Shown here piece by piece: positions 37,920 through 48,658 of a stretch of 64,000 bases of DNA (positions are counted from its first letter, which is position 1; each line of letters opens with the position of its first letter). The DNA is from Cardiocondyla obscurior (lineage: Eukaryota; Arthropoda; Insecta; Hymenoptera; Formicidae), in NCBI RefSeq assembly GCF_019399895.1, contig NC_091875.1, positions 1,054,001 to 1,118,000 on the forward strand, written 5' to 3'. Position numbers and translations under genes: made by a program. The notes beneath the pieces are model-generated. The model was not told the DNA's origin. It was given only the letters and a program-made list of their open reading frames with translations, and made no database searches.

Positions 37920-40900
37920 GCAGCCTCTGCCTACGCGGTAATATCTCGTCTCGCGAGTTTAAGAATCCGCGGTAAAAATGTCGAGCCTCAACCCCCGAGA
38001 ACGCGGCTCCAACGGCTGTTCGGGAACTTTTCGATAACCTGAGCTACCTCCTTATAGCTTCGCTTCGTAAATTTCGAGATTAAAAAGCCATACCGAACTA
38101 AAGTTGTAAAAAACTGAAATTAATAATAGTGGTACATTAAACTGTGTCTAACGCCGTAAAAAAAAAAAAAAACTATTAATAATAAATACAAAGCATAATA
38201 TTACTTCAAGTAATATTTTTCTTTGTGTGAGGTATTAATAGATAAGCTGCATAATTTTTATTTCGTGCAATAGATATTTTTTAGTGTTTAAAAAATGATT
38301 TTTACTTGCTCAAACGATCATATCCCCTTAAATTTTCACCCTACTGATACGCGTTTCTCTGCGACGCAACAGGACCGCGTTTATTATTAAAGTATGATGG
38401 TTGTGCGTGAAACCGACTGCTAAAATTCCTGGCTGCTCACCCCGGCGACGGGAAACGATCGATGAAATCCGCGGAAGAAAACTCGTCACGAGAGTGGGCT
38501 GAATTCACAATTCGCGCGACACCCGCCTCTTAACATTCCAATTTTTTTTTTCTTTTTCTTTTCTTCCCTCCGTATATCTCGTTTCCTGTCTCACGTGATC
38601 GCGAGAACGGTATCGTAAATTGCGAATACATTTTACTCCTCACCGCGAATCGTTCGAATGGACCGCGCGGATTTCTCTTTAAAGAAACGCGCGCTGCCTC
38701 GTCTCATTTTGAGATACAACGTCGGTTACGCGTTACGCGCGTTTTTTCTCGCGCCTGACTTCTTACGTGGTCGCTAAATATACAAGCGAGTCCAATTTTT
38801 CAAGTAACGCGCGATTTCCAGCGGCGAAATTCCGCGGACTAACTATGATCAGCCGGCGACGTCGCCGCCGTCGACACCCTTCCTTCTCGGGTCAGCGCCC
38901 ATGGATATTTATGCCACTATTAGTGGGCGACTTTTGAAAAATCTCGGCCGAGCGAGCGCAACTTTGAAGTGCTTTTTTGTTACGCTTCGCGCTACACTTA
39001 ATGTGGAGAATTATAAAAAAATCGTTCTCGAAAATGTAACAGCCCGCGTGTGATTAATTCTCGTATAAAAAATTATAATGCCGCGGTTTTCTACGTTTTC
39101 GGCGAAACATCACAATCTCCGGATTGCGACCGCGAGATTCCATTAATTCTCCATGCACGTCTTACGTGGAATCGTCACGAGGACTGAAATATGGAACAGA
39201 TGTCAGGAATAAATGAGACCTAATATCCCAGGTGTTCCCCGGCGAATGCCAATCAACCTCGACGTTTCCAAATCCTCCTCCGGCGCACACATCAATGAAC
39301 GAACAATAGCGGAGGAAAAAAAAATAAGAGAGAGAGAGAGAAAGAGAGAGATATCCTCGTAATCCCATTAAAATCGACTTGATATCGCGCGGGAATTCAC
39401 GGACGAGGGTTTCGCTCGGAATTTAAAAGCGGCGCCGCTGCCACACGGTTATTATGTCCATCTATTTCTTCCTCTTTTTTTCTGTTTTTTTTTTTCTCAT
39501 CCTTCTCTGGCACGTCGCCCGTAAATTACAGTCGACAAATCCGGGCGATTTTAACAGAGCAACTTACGCGAAAGGGGGAGGGACCGGGAAAAGGTCGGCG
39601 AGTAGTAATTCATTCGGAAAAGCGCCGTCTTCGGTAAAAATTAAAGGGACCGTCGGGCGGTTTACCGCAGAACGACGCGAAGGAGAGGTGGCCACCTGCG
39701 TACAGAGTTATCACCTTACCGGGACAAGAACTTACTCCCGCGAGGCTCTCCCCCGTGGCGAACTACATTCTGCGGCCGCAATCGCGCGGATTACCCAAAT
39801 TAAACAAGCCGCCCCTATAATCCATCGCTCGGGGAAGTAGCGGGAAACGCCGGTGTTGCTTGTTAAAAGAAAATCCTACGGATTTATTTCGGTGCAGATG
39901 ACCGTGATCCCCGCATCAATCGCTCGTATTAATTTTCCGGTTGAAGAAGATTTTGCGTGATCCTCACCTCGTGCGAAATATGTCTTATTTCAGATATATT
40001 AGAAAAAAATTTTGATTATCAAAGTCAATTATTTTCCGAGATTCAATTTTTGTTCGTTAAAAGCAATTAATTTTAGTAATATTAATTTTTGCACGTTAAT
40101 AAGAAGTTATCACATCTAATAATTTTTTTTTTCTTTTTTAAGCGAATATTGAGAATTTATTATCAATTATATAATTCAATAAGCAAAATGGAAAGGAATG
40201 TTCGGAAGATATAAGCTGGGTATTGCCGTTCAAATATAAACCAGGACGCAAGAGGGGCAGGATAATGATAAATTTTCGGGCTGTGACGTTTTAAACTGCG
40301 AGCACTGAAAATGCAAAAAAGGGCTTTAAGACCGCGGCCCCGCTATCGTGCTATTAAAAAAGTTCTGTCGTTCGCCCGCTCGTAAAATGCACGCAGCCTA
40401 ATCCCGAGTAATTTAAAGGACCTGGACAAAAATTGGAGATGGAACGCCGTGGCGACGACGGCGGGGGCCAACGATGATATGCCTCGGGGACTCTAGCTGG
40501 GGGGAGGGAAACGCCGGTGCTAATTCAACGCCATTATGCGAAAGGGTTGCCCCTCTCAAAAGTAAAGCTCTCGTGGCAAATATTAGCGCGAGCATTAATA
40601 GAGACTTCTTCCACGGAAATTAATAGCCCCGTGGCTTCTTGTCCTCGGATTATAAGAGATGCGCGAGGCCAAGTAAAGGCAAGAGTGCGCGATTAAAATA
40701 TCAATCCGACGGCCGGCGGACTCGGCAGTCGAGCGCGCGTTGCCATGGGTCAGTACGCGATAAAAAATATTTAAATATCTAATTTTTTTAGCACTTTATT
40801 AGGCAGTAATAATTGCGTAAAATAATTAAATTTCTGACTCAATGCTGGTCAGTTTTGTTGGACAGCCACAAGGTAAACAACGGATTGGCTAGCTATACCC

Positions 40901-41868
40901 AATTTCCACTCAAATATGTATATATTATTCCGTAATATTTTTCTCTCCCGATATCCGAGTGGGCAGTAAAAGTTGAAGGGGAAAAACATGTAATTTCGAC
41001 GCAAAGTGCAGCTCTTAACAATAAATGTGCATGTATTATTTCGACATTGTTCGCGGGGCTCCTTCGACGTCGACTTATACGGCGGATCAGTGAGACAGCT
41101 ATATCGAGAAGAAGGCCTTTGATGCTTCGGCCTTTGAACGCCTCCGCGGGCCCACTATTCCTCACGAAAGGTGAATTTTAAAGCGCACGCCTCGACGTAA
41201 TACGGGCAACCTTTGAGCGTACGCAAACAGGGAGATCTATCGCATGATGCAGCTAGTTTCGTCATTTTTCATCCGGCGCGCCCCGAGGGAGGAATTTCGC
41301 TCGGTGGCATTAGCGGGGCCGCTTACGTTGCCTGGCTATTTTCCCTCCGCGTTTCTTATTTTTGGTGAAGCGACCGGTACCCGCAGTCGCTCTCTCGCAG
41401 CTCGTGAAATCACGAGGGGCCCTCCCCCCCGCCCTCTCCGCACGTACATCTTCCCGGCGAGCTACTTCCTTTTACGCGCGTACATCAGGCGGCCGACAGG
41501 CTGATGAAGGACGGAAAATGAAACGAGCGCGGCTTTACGAAGTGTTGTTCTCTACACGCCTCTCCGTTCCTTTTTTTTAATCAACCGAAAGACTCGTCGG
41601 CGAGGACGGCCTCGTAATCGAGGATAAATAAGGATTCGCGCGCTCTGCCGGAGCTCTTCGCGGCGTCTTCTTTTAGTAAACTTCGCCGTTTGTTCGGAAT
41701 ACTTTTCCGTACCACGTTACTTCCCACTGGCTACGAGACAGCGTGCAGCCCGGGCTGACGTACAATAATCCAAATAACTGATCCAAACGAAACATTGTAT
41801 AAGAGTATTTCTTTAAGACGCGATAAATTTACACTGATCGTATATTCATTACACTATGGATTACAGAA
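37920..41868. other. Non-coding DNA, no gene recognised
   Basis: AT-rich valleys (38100-38320 and 39990-40200) alternate with CpG-rich sequence. A GA microsatellite is at 39328-39350. The 39454-39840 plus frame starts in a T-rich run and is otherwise random. I see no gene and no repeat copy. Confidence 0.55.
39328..39350 (+). repeat. (GA)n microsatellite
   Basis: A GA dinucleotide run with one AAA interruption, preceded by an A-rich stretch. Confidence 0.8.
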
Positions 41869-42012
41869 CGCGCGTCATTAGATTCGAACATTAGTTTATT
41901 ATATTAATTTTTTGGGGCTAATTACAAGTGAGTAATATACGGCGTGTGGCCGGTTCACTTACATTTGCAGCTATCGGTTAGGTTAGGGTAGATAATTCTT
42001 CATCGTTTCGTC
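41869..42012 (+). repeat. Dispersed repeat, left half of split copy
   Basis: Matches the left part of the contiguous copy at 27924-28068, starting at cgcgcgtcatta and running through acttacattt and cggttag to tttcgtc. The ggttaggttaggg at 41976-41988 aligns with cggttagatta in the other copy, so it belongs to this repeat and not to telomeric DNA. Confidence 0.6.
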
Positions 42013-42022
42013 TGTCTGTCCG

Positions 42023-42078
42023 TCCTTCCTTCCTTCCTTCCTTCCTTCATTTCTTCCTTCCTTCCTTCCTTCCTTCTT
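42023..42078. repeat. (CTTC)n microsatellite
   Basis: About thirteen CTTC units with a CATTT interruption near 42048-42052. Preceded by TCTG/TCCG units. Confidence 0.9.
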
Positions 42079-42442
42079 TCCGTGGCAGCACCCCGGATTA
42101 TCCTGACGTGTTGTAGCACTTCAAATCACTCGACATTATTTTACTGTTCTTTTTTTTACTCGAGTGACGAACGACCGAATGACGGTGGATTATCGCGGCG
42201 ATTTTTTATCATTAAAATTAAGCGCGACGAACATTCGTTGTATCAATTTGCACTCTCGATTTTCGTAGTCTTGCTTGCTTCCCACCGGGTCTTCCACTCG
42301 AGTCGTCCTCGATCTCGTAACAAAAAAGTCTCTACGATGTAAAACGAAGTCCTTTTAGTTTTTCGGCCGATCCTCGTTGACGGAACGAACGATACCGCGC
42401 ACTTGTGCTAAGCGGCGAACGAGACAGACCGCGATACGAAAT

Positions 42443-42488
42443 GTTCCTCGCGCACTTAATGTTCTTCGCGCACTTAATGTTCCTCGAG
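42443..42488 (+). repeat. 18-bp tandem repeat, about 2.5 units
   Basis: gttcctcgcgcacttaat is followed directly by gttcttcgcgcacttaat (17 of 18 identical) and then the partial unit gttcctcgag. The low divergence implies a recent duplication. Confidence 0.75.
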
Positions 42489-43016
42489 TTCTTAAAAAAT
42501 CAGCTGTCCGAAATGGGATGAGAATCCCGGCCGTGACGAAGAAGACAGGCGAGGTGCGGATCTCCTCACACTGACAATCACTGTTACCGGGACCTGCCGA
42601 AGTAATTTGTAATGGAAGAATCCGGTCGGAAATGTCCGAATAATACGCGGAATAATGCTCGGATGCTCCGTGCGCGCTGGCGCTCGCGACGTAACCTAGT
42701 CGTTCCGAGGCACTTTTTCGGGAACGAAACGATGCACAAAACGATGAGTGGAGTAGCTCAGACGTGCAAAATATGATCGCCCGTTACCGAATCGACAACG
42801 TCGACACTAATTCGTATGCGATACTTTCCTATCCGCGGTCGAAAACACGCGAGATCGCGGAGCGATTAACGACACGTCCCGCGCCCGATGCTCCGCGACT
42901 AGACTGAAGTAGCCCGTTAGAGATTTCGGCCCTTGGAGAGAGCGAGAGGACCGCATAAAAAGAGTGAGACAGACGATGGAGTCGATCGTCAATTGCGCGC
43001 TGTCCTTCTCTCGCGG

Positions 43017-43087
43017 AGTTCTCGGAAGCGCTGATTTATTCTATTTTTATGCGCTTGGCCAGCTGGAAGCGTCTTCCTAAAACAAAT
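43017..43087 (+). repeat. Dispersed repeat, right half of split copy
   Basis: Matches 28071-28164: agttctcggaagcgc against agttcgcggaagcgc, then tatttttat, gcgct(t/c)ggc, gaagcgtcttcc and aaaacaaat in the same order. It lacks about 23 nt that the contiguous copy has after the first block. Confidence 0.6.
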
Positions 43088-46000
43088 AAGATGTTTCTCC
43101 GTCATTTCGAGAACAACCATCACTTTCGAGCTCTCAAATCATTGTCGTTATAAAACTCCTATTCGCGCGAGCCTCAAAAATAATCTAATAAACGGAATAT
43201 CTTTCTGTTTCGTAAAAATTTACATCTCTTAAAAAAATCATACACAGTAATATTAACAGCTGACGTTTACTCTCGCTTAGCACGAAGCGAGCCGAGCGAG
43301 AAAGTCAATCAACGTCGCGGAAAAATTGCAACAATTAACAGCTAATTCACGCGTAACACCAATTATTTTTAGATAGGAGGATAGTAGGTAATTTAATCAG
43401 TATACATTGAAACATTAAACTTTCGGACAGCAAAACAGGAGCAACGCTTAATAAGGCCGCTCGTGTAACGAAGTTTACTGTTTATGCAACGGCGAGTCAA
43501 CGACGGCAAACATCGACACGTCGCCGTAACCTATCGGCGCTACTTTTCTTTTTTCTTTTTTTTTTTTCCGCTACGATCTGCCGGTCTTGTAATTAGCGCG
43601 GGAGCGTTCTAACGAGACGAGGTAGTTAACGTGGACGTTAACGAAGGAGCGATGGTTCCCTCGGCATTCTTTACATCGTACAGAGGCAAATCGTTTGTCA
43701 CGTAGTTCCGGCGCGACCACCGGCTTAGGTCCAAATTTCCGCCGCGTCGGCGTCATTAATTACCAACGTCCCGCAAAACATACTTCGCATCAAATTAATC
43801 AGGCGGCCGAGTAACGAAGCCGAAATTAGTATCGCTGTTAATTTTTAAGCGCCTCGCGTCCCTCGGCGTTTCGGGCACGGATATCGATCGATCGCCCTCG
43901 TTCGATCGCACTTTATTACGTCGCGCCGGAATTCGGGAGTCGCCTCTCGTTAAAGTAATCGATGTTAAGTATCCGCTTGATGCCGGCCCGACCGTTCGCA
44001 CCTGGTAATTGAGTGCGTTCATGCCGTAACAACTGCATTTGCATATTATCGCCGCCGTCGTCGGCCCCGACACGTGTGCGCCCGCCGCAATCGGTGGATC
44101 GCGCGCATTCTGCAAATTTCAATCACCTAAAGAGCGCCTCCCTTGCGACACGCGATATCACTACCCTGTCGCGGGCCATTATAATATTAATCAACAATGT
44201 ACGATTTAATTCGCGGCTGAAAGGGGTCTGCGCAGATTTGCAAACGATGAAGTCAACAGCCTCGGAAGCCTCCGCAGGAGAAGCGAACGCGAGATTTATA
44301 GCGCGAAGCCTTAATACGGCGCTTTTTTCCAAATTCCAGCTCCGCGCGGCTATTTGGAATCTGATTTAATGCCGTGCATGTTCGTTAATTACGTCTTCGT
44401 TTAAGTACGCCTGAAACTGTACGCGGCGTTTTCTTCCGCGTCTCCGACGATATCCGGTATGCGTTGCACGCCGATGTTACACGACGAGAGCGCATTCCGA
44501 GGAGATTATCTCGAGATCGACTTAGGTCCCGCGCGACGTGATGCATCGCGAGCTATATAGGCGCGCCGCGCGGCCGGTGCAGGCTCCGTTGTCTTCTGAA
44601 ATATTTATGACTGCAACGTGGCCGTCTCGCGATAAACTCGAGTCGACGTGGTAATTTGCGCGGAAGCCCGCGGTACATCCTTACGGACAATTAGCCGTCG
44701 CGCCCCGCGGGCTTTTTGCTCCCCGACGCGACGCCCCGAAGAGCCGAGGAAACGGACGAACGCGGAAAATACCCGTTCGGATGCTCGCGCGCTACAAGCG
44801 AGCGTAATGCAGCACGTAACGTGGCTATCTATATTTTAATCAGTCATAATTAAATGAATATTTCATCTGACGCTCGTCGGAGGCTTGAGGGAGGAGACGA
44901 GTGGCGGCGAGGAGGGGACGAAGGAAGAGAAGGCGAGGGACGTCGTCGCGGAGCTTTTTGGCCCTAACGGGCGTCAGCCGCTGGGAAAGGGTTCCATGCA
45001 AATTCGTGCCAGATTGGGAGCAAGGCGCAGGGATGGCGAGGGTGGATACGGGGCGGTTATGGAGGGTACCCCGACGCCATCGGAGTAAGAGGTTACAGGC
45101 GCGCGAGGCAGCCGTGGAGATGACTAAAGAGCATTGAGGGCGAAGGCGGAGTTGGAAACGAGGTGGGGAGGAGATGGTTTTAAGAGAGAGGATTACAAGA
45201 GGAGATTTTGTAGGGCAGGGAGGGTACCGGGCGCGAGATACGAAAAATTTAACGGGAAGAGACGCGCGGGCTGGGAGATAGGCCGCGCGAGATCTGCGGA
45301 AACACCGGCGGGGCGAGCCTCCGCAAAGAAATTTGAATAAAGGCGTGATTTGTTTATAAATCAGAATCGGAAATGAGTCCGTGAGAGTGCATATTAAAAT
45401 GCAACGGCAGCCCACCCCCTTTCCGAAGGCTCGGCGCGAGAGGTGGCGAATGAGAGACTTTCGAGTGACGCCCGGCGAGCGAGATAAAGCAGACCCGCGG
45501 AGTCTCTTCAACGGCTTCTTCTTTTTCCCCTCTCGATTTCTTCTTCGTCCGTAGCAACGAGTCGAATTAAGTAACTCCATGGCCGAAACCCGCTCAGCAA
45601 CAGGCGCAAATTCGTGGCTACTGTTAAATCGGTGAAAATGCGCAGCGCCAACGAGAGTAATATATCTTTGCAATCTTTATGCAATCAGCATCTCAAAATT
45701 ACAGTACTCCTCTCGGTACAAATGTTTTATTAAACTCATAAATTTTGTCTCAGCGATAAACTCGCGTGCAATTGTTGTTCGCTGGAGTTCTTCGTAAAAT
45801 AAATTACCCGTTAAATCTTCAAAATCTATTAAAATCGTGTCCGGGAACCATTATTCCGCGATAATAAGATTTCGAGCGAGTATTAATTTCTCGAGAACTT
45901 TTTTCATTTTTATCCGCCCGTAAAGTCGCGGTCGGTTCGCGAGAAAATCGCCGCTCCGCGGGGCGAGATCGGGCGCGATAATTCCGGGACTAACCCTCCC

Positions 46001-46197
46001 CTCCCCATAAATCATTGCCACGGCCGCTTATAAAAAGCGTCAAGCGGAACCACCGGTTTACCTTGCGAACGGCCGCGGAGCGCGTAACACGATGAATTCT
46101 AACGAGGCGGCGGGCCGACGAAGACCGGGCCAGAGCGAAGGGGAACAGGAGGACTGATCGCTCCCGGCCGTGCATTTTTCAGCACACTAAAAATATA
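43088..46197. other. Non-coding DNA; purine-biased segment at 44.9-45.3 kb
   Basis: No recognisable gene. An 18-bp inverted repeat (gttaacgt-gg-acgttaac) is at 43625-43642. From about 44880 to 45340 the plus strand is unusually G/A-rich, and this creates the longest open frame in the window on the minus strand (277 codons, 44840-45673, Arg/Leu/Pro/Ser-rich). That frame has no motif I know, and plus-strand frames overlap it, so I treat it as a composition effect. Confidence 0.5.
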
Positions 46198-46265
46198 ACG
46201 GGACACTGCCGGTGTGTAACTTCTAAGGTCGCGGGTTCGATCCCCTCCGGACGGAAAACACACCG
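46198..46265 (+). pseudogene. tRNA-3'-half-like fragment (SINE or tRNA relic)
   Basis: ggttcgatccc at 46234-46244 is an excellent Pol III B-box. It is preceded by aaggtcgcg, typical of a tRNA variable loop and T-stem, and followed by cccctcc. The T-stem has one mismatch. No A-box or matching 5' acceptor strand is visible upstream, so this is not an intact tRNA. The outer blocks cggtgtgt (46210-46217) and acacaccg (46258-46265) are exact reverse complements and would close a stem around the B-box. The most likely origin is a decayed tRNA-derived SINE or a truncated tRNA gene. Confidence 0.4.
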
Positions 46266-46353
46266 CTATTTCTGGAATCGCCGCGGTGCACCCGCGGTTA
46301 TGCATGTCGCGCGACGTACGTGGAGGTCCCTTCTTCGTCGTCCGTATTAGCGC

Positions 46354-46373
46354 GCGGAGGGTACGTTCAACCG
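46354..46373 (+). repeat. 20-bp direct repeat, copy 1
   Basis: gcggagggtacgttcaaccg recurs at 46810-46830 with a single extra G. Confidence 0.65.
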
Positions 46374-46425
46374 TGACGCTCACAAACGAAGACACTCGTT
46401 CACGTGCTGCGGTCACCGAGCGGAG

Positions 46426-46447
46426 AAAAAAAAAAAAAAAAAAAAAA
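46426..46447. repeat. Poly(A) tract, A22
   Basis: Homopolymer lying between the two copies of the 20-bp direct repeat and about 180 bp right of the tRNA-like fragment. It could be a retroposon tail, though the distance is large. Confidence 0.85.
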
Positions 46448-46809
46448 CCCTTGCGAGGACCGTAGAGCTTCATCGAATTGGTAAGTCTCCGAGGTTTCCT
46501 AAACATCCGCGGGAACGCGAAAGTACATTACATTTCCAAGCACGCTTTCTTCGTAGGTAATTAAAATTCTTGCGTAGTTGCATTCACCTATGCGACCGAA
46601 TTAATTTTCATTGATAATTTATGTCGAGCTTGGCAAAATGACGGCGTAGGTCAGCAAATACATGAATGGAGAAGGTAACTTCATTAACATTCTTGCCACG
46701 GACGTTTTTCGCAATCGCGATAGTAACTTCGAGTGAAGTTCAGCGACGACGTTATAGGCCGACTATATAATAGAAGTTCAAAGTGTGCGTTTAATGGGGT
46801 TGCTACAAT

Positions 46810-46830
46810 GCGGAGGGGTACGTTCAACCG
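46810..46830 (+). repeat. 20-bp direct repeat, copy 2
   Basis: Identical to copy 1 except for one inserted G in the G-run; the copies start 456 bp apart. Confidence 0.65.
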
Positions 46831-47767
46831 AGATATTTTATACCGAGCTATCTATACTCGTGCATTCTAGTAAAAAAGAAAACCATGACCTTCGCGTGTT
46901 CGGAAATTCTTAGGCTGCCAAGTCGGTAAGTTCTGTGTCGCGAAGTACGGCGTTTCAAGTTAAGATAATACGCAGAAATAAGTCGGAAGTATAATACAAA
47001 TATTCCTTGTACACATTTAATAATACGCTGCGTGGAAAGCGTGTGCAACTATGGCACTCGCGAGTCACTCGCCTTACCATACATGGTCCTCATTTATTTA
47101 TGCAAACTTCGGGATCGATAGTTTCGCTTCAACTCCCTTTGAGACTGCGAGGATGGTACAAGAAGCACGAAAGTTTATTACACGTGTACGTTAAGAAAAA
47201 AAAAAAAAAAATCCATGCTTGTTACGTAAAAATCTTGCACTATATTGTATACGTGTATGTATATAAAGAGAGAAAGAGAGAGAATAGATAGACTGAATCT
47301 TCACGTTCGAAGTTAATCCATCAGCTAGCGCACATAAACCGACGTTAGGACGGCTTTAAACATTCCCGTATTCTCTCCATCTTCGAATCCACACCGGCCT
47401 TTGCGAGCATTAAACGTTTATAGGCAAGTTTGGGATTACAATAGCTCTCCGTAGATTTTGCGAGAGCGAACGGACCCCGGGACATTTAAGGGCGTGCCCT
47501 TGATTGGCACGGAGATTGTTAAGGGGGTTAGCAGGCCACTGTGCACGCGTCAGCGGGCTCGATAGAAAAGACCGTAGGGCGAGAAGGGTTACCGAGCGCG
47601 GGGCGCAGCCGTAAAACTCGCCACCGTCGCGACATTATATTACGTTAATATTGTAACTCCGAAATGCCATGCTTCGAAGTATTGATCGACGAATGCGGAA
47701 TCGTGAACACGCGCCCCTCGTTCGCGCTTGCCAGTCTAATACACGCAAAATGACGCAACTCCCTCTT

Positions 47768-47794
47768 ACACACACATACACACACATACACATA
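47768..47794. repeat. (CACACATA)n microsatellite
   Basis: Three units of cacacata-type sequence. Confidence 0.75.
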
Positions 47795-48068
47795 CCACAT
47801 ATTAAACACCCCATAAAGGCAGTCTCGAAAGCTACTCTGGCTGAATATTCAACCTTAAAGGCAACTCGTTCTTGAATCGTGCTATAACGTGCTATTTTTA
47901 TGTTAAGCTGTTTTAGAGCCTAATTTATCAGACATTCATTGTTTGTTCTAGAATTATAAAAATTTTATTTAGATGATACTCATCGAGAAAAAGAATCGCT
48001 TTTTAAAGAGTAAGTAAAAATGCACGTAATAGCAGCCAAATACAGCGAGAAGATTTTTATATCAACTC

Positions 48069-48086
48069 TTTTTTTTTTTTTTTTTC
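48069..48086. repeat. Poly(T) tract, T18
   Basis: Homopolymer; no element attached. Confidence 0.8.
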
Positions 48087-48635
48087 TAAAATCGGTATTG
48101 TACACGGAACGACGTGGTATTAAAGAGTTTTACGGGCTAATCGATATCCATTGGCAAGTGCTGGCGACAGCGACCGGAAGGCAAATAGCTCGACCGAAGT
48201 TGTACAAAAGCCGTACGGCGCATGTACCTTCAATTGGCAGGAATAAATTAGCACGACAGCCGAGCGACATTCAATGGAACATTTAAGAGGTAGTTAATTG
48301 GCGAATTAACTTCGCCGCTAAACACACTCGCGCGTGCATGTGCTCGTTCGTGCTATTCGTCGACTAGCAATATGAAGCAGGAAACGAGAGGGCGAAGTAG
48401 AATAGAAGTGGATGGTCTCTTCAATCGTCATCGACGCAATCATTGATACGCGACGTTAAAACGTTAAATGATTCATGGGTTCGAAAGCATTTCAGCCGCG
48501 GCTTTTCAATTTGGCAATTCGCTATTCTCTAACAAGTGTTTTCAGCTCCACACAATTCATCATTACGGTCATTAAGAAAAATTTAAATACTTTACGTATT
48601 AACGTAAGTAACAATAAGTTATTTATTAGCCATAT

Positions 48636-48658
48636 ATGATACACTATATGTGTATCAT
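48636..48658. repeat. Perfect 9-bp-stem hairpin
   Basis: atgatacac and gtgtatcat are exact reverse complements around tatat, in AT-rich flanks. Confidence 0.6.

Larger units (their letters stand above)
42013..43016. other. 1-kb segment splitting the dispersed repeat
   Basis: This stretch separates two halves that are 2 nt apart in the other copy. It starts with CTGT/CCGT units and a CTTC microsatellite and holds an 18-bp tandem repeat (42443-42488). The rest is unremarkable CpG-rich sequence without terminal repeats. Its open frames (42082-42342 and 42377-42574, plus strand) have no recognisable motif. It is either an insertion into this copy or sequence lost from the other. Confidence 0.5.

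Noticed and set aside
41976..41988. ggttaggttaggg, resembling the insect telomere repeat TTAGG
   Set aside because: Only about two units, and it aligns with cggttagatta in the other copy of the dispersed repeat at 28.0 kb, so it is part of that repeat.
44840..45673. 277-codon minus-strand open frame as a gene
   Set aside because: Composition follows the purine-rich plus strand, there is no known motif, and overlapping plus-strand frames are equally open.
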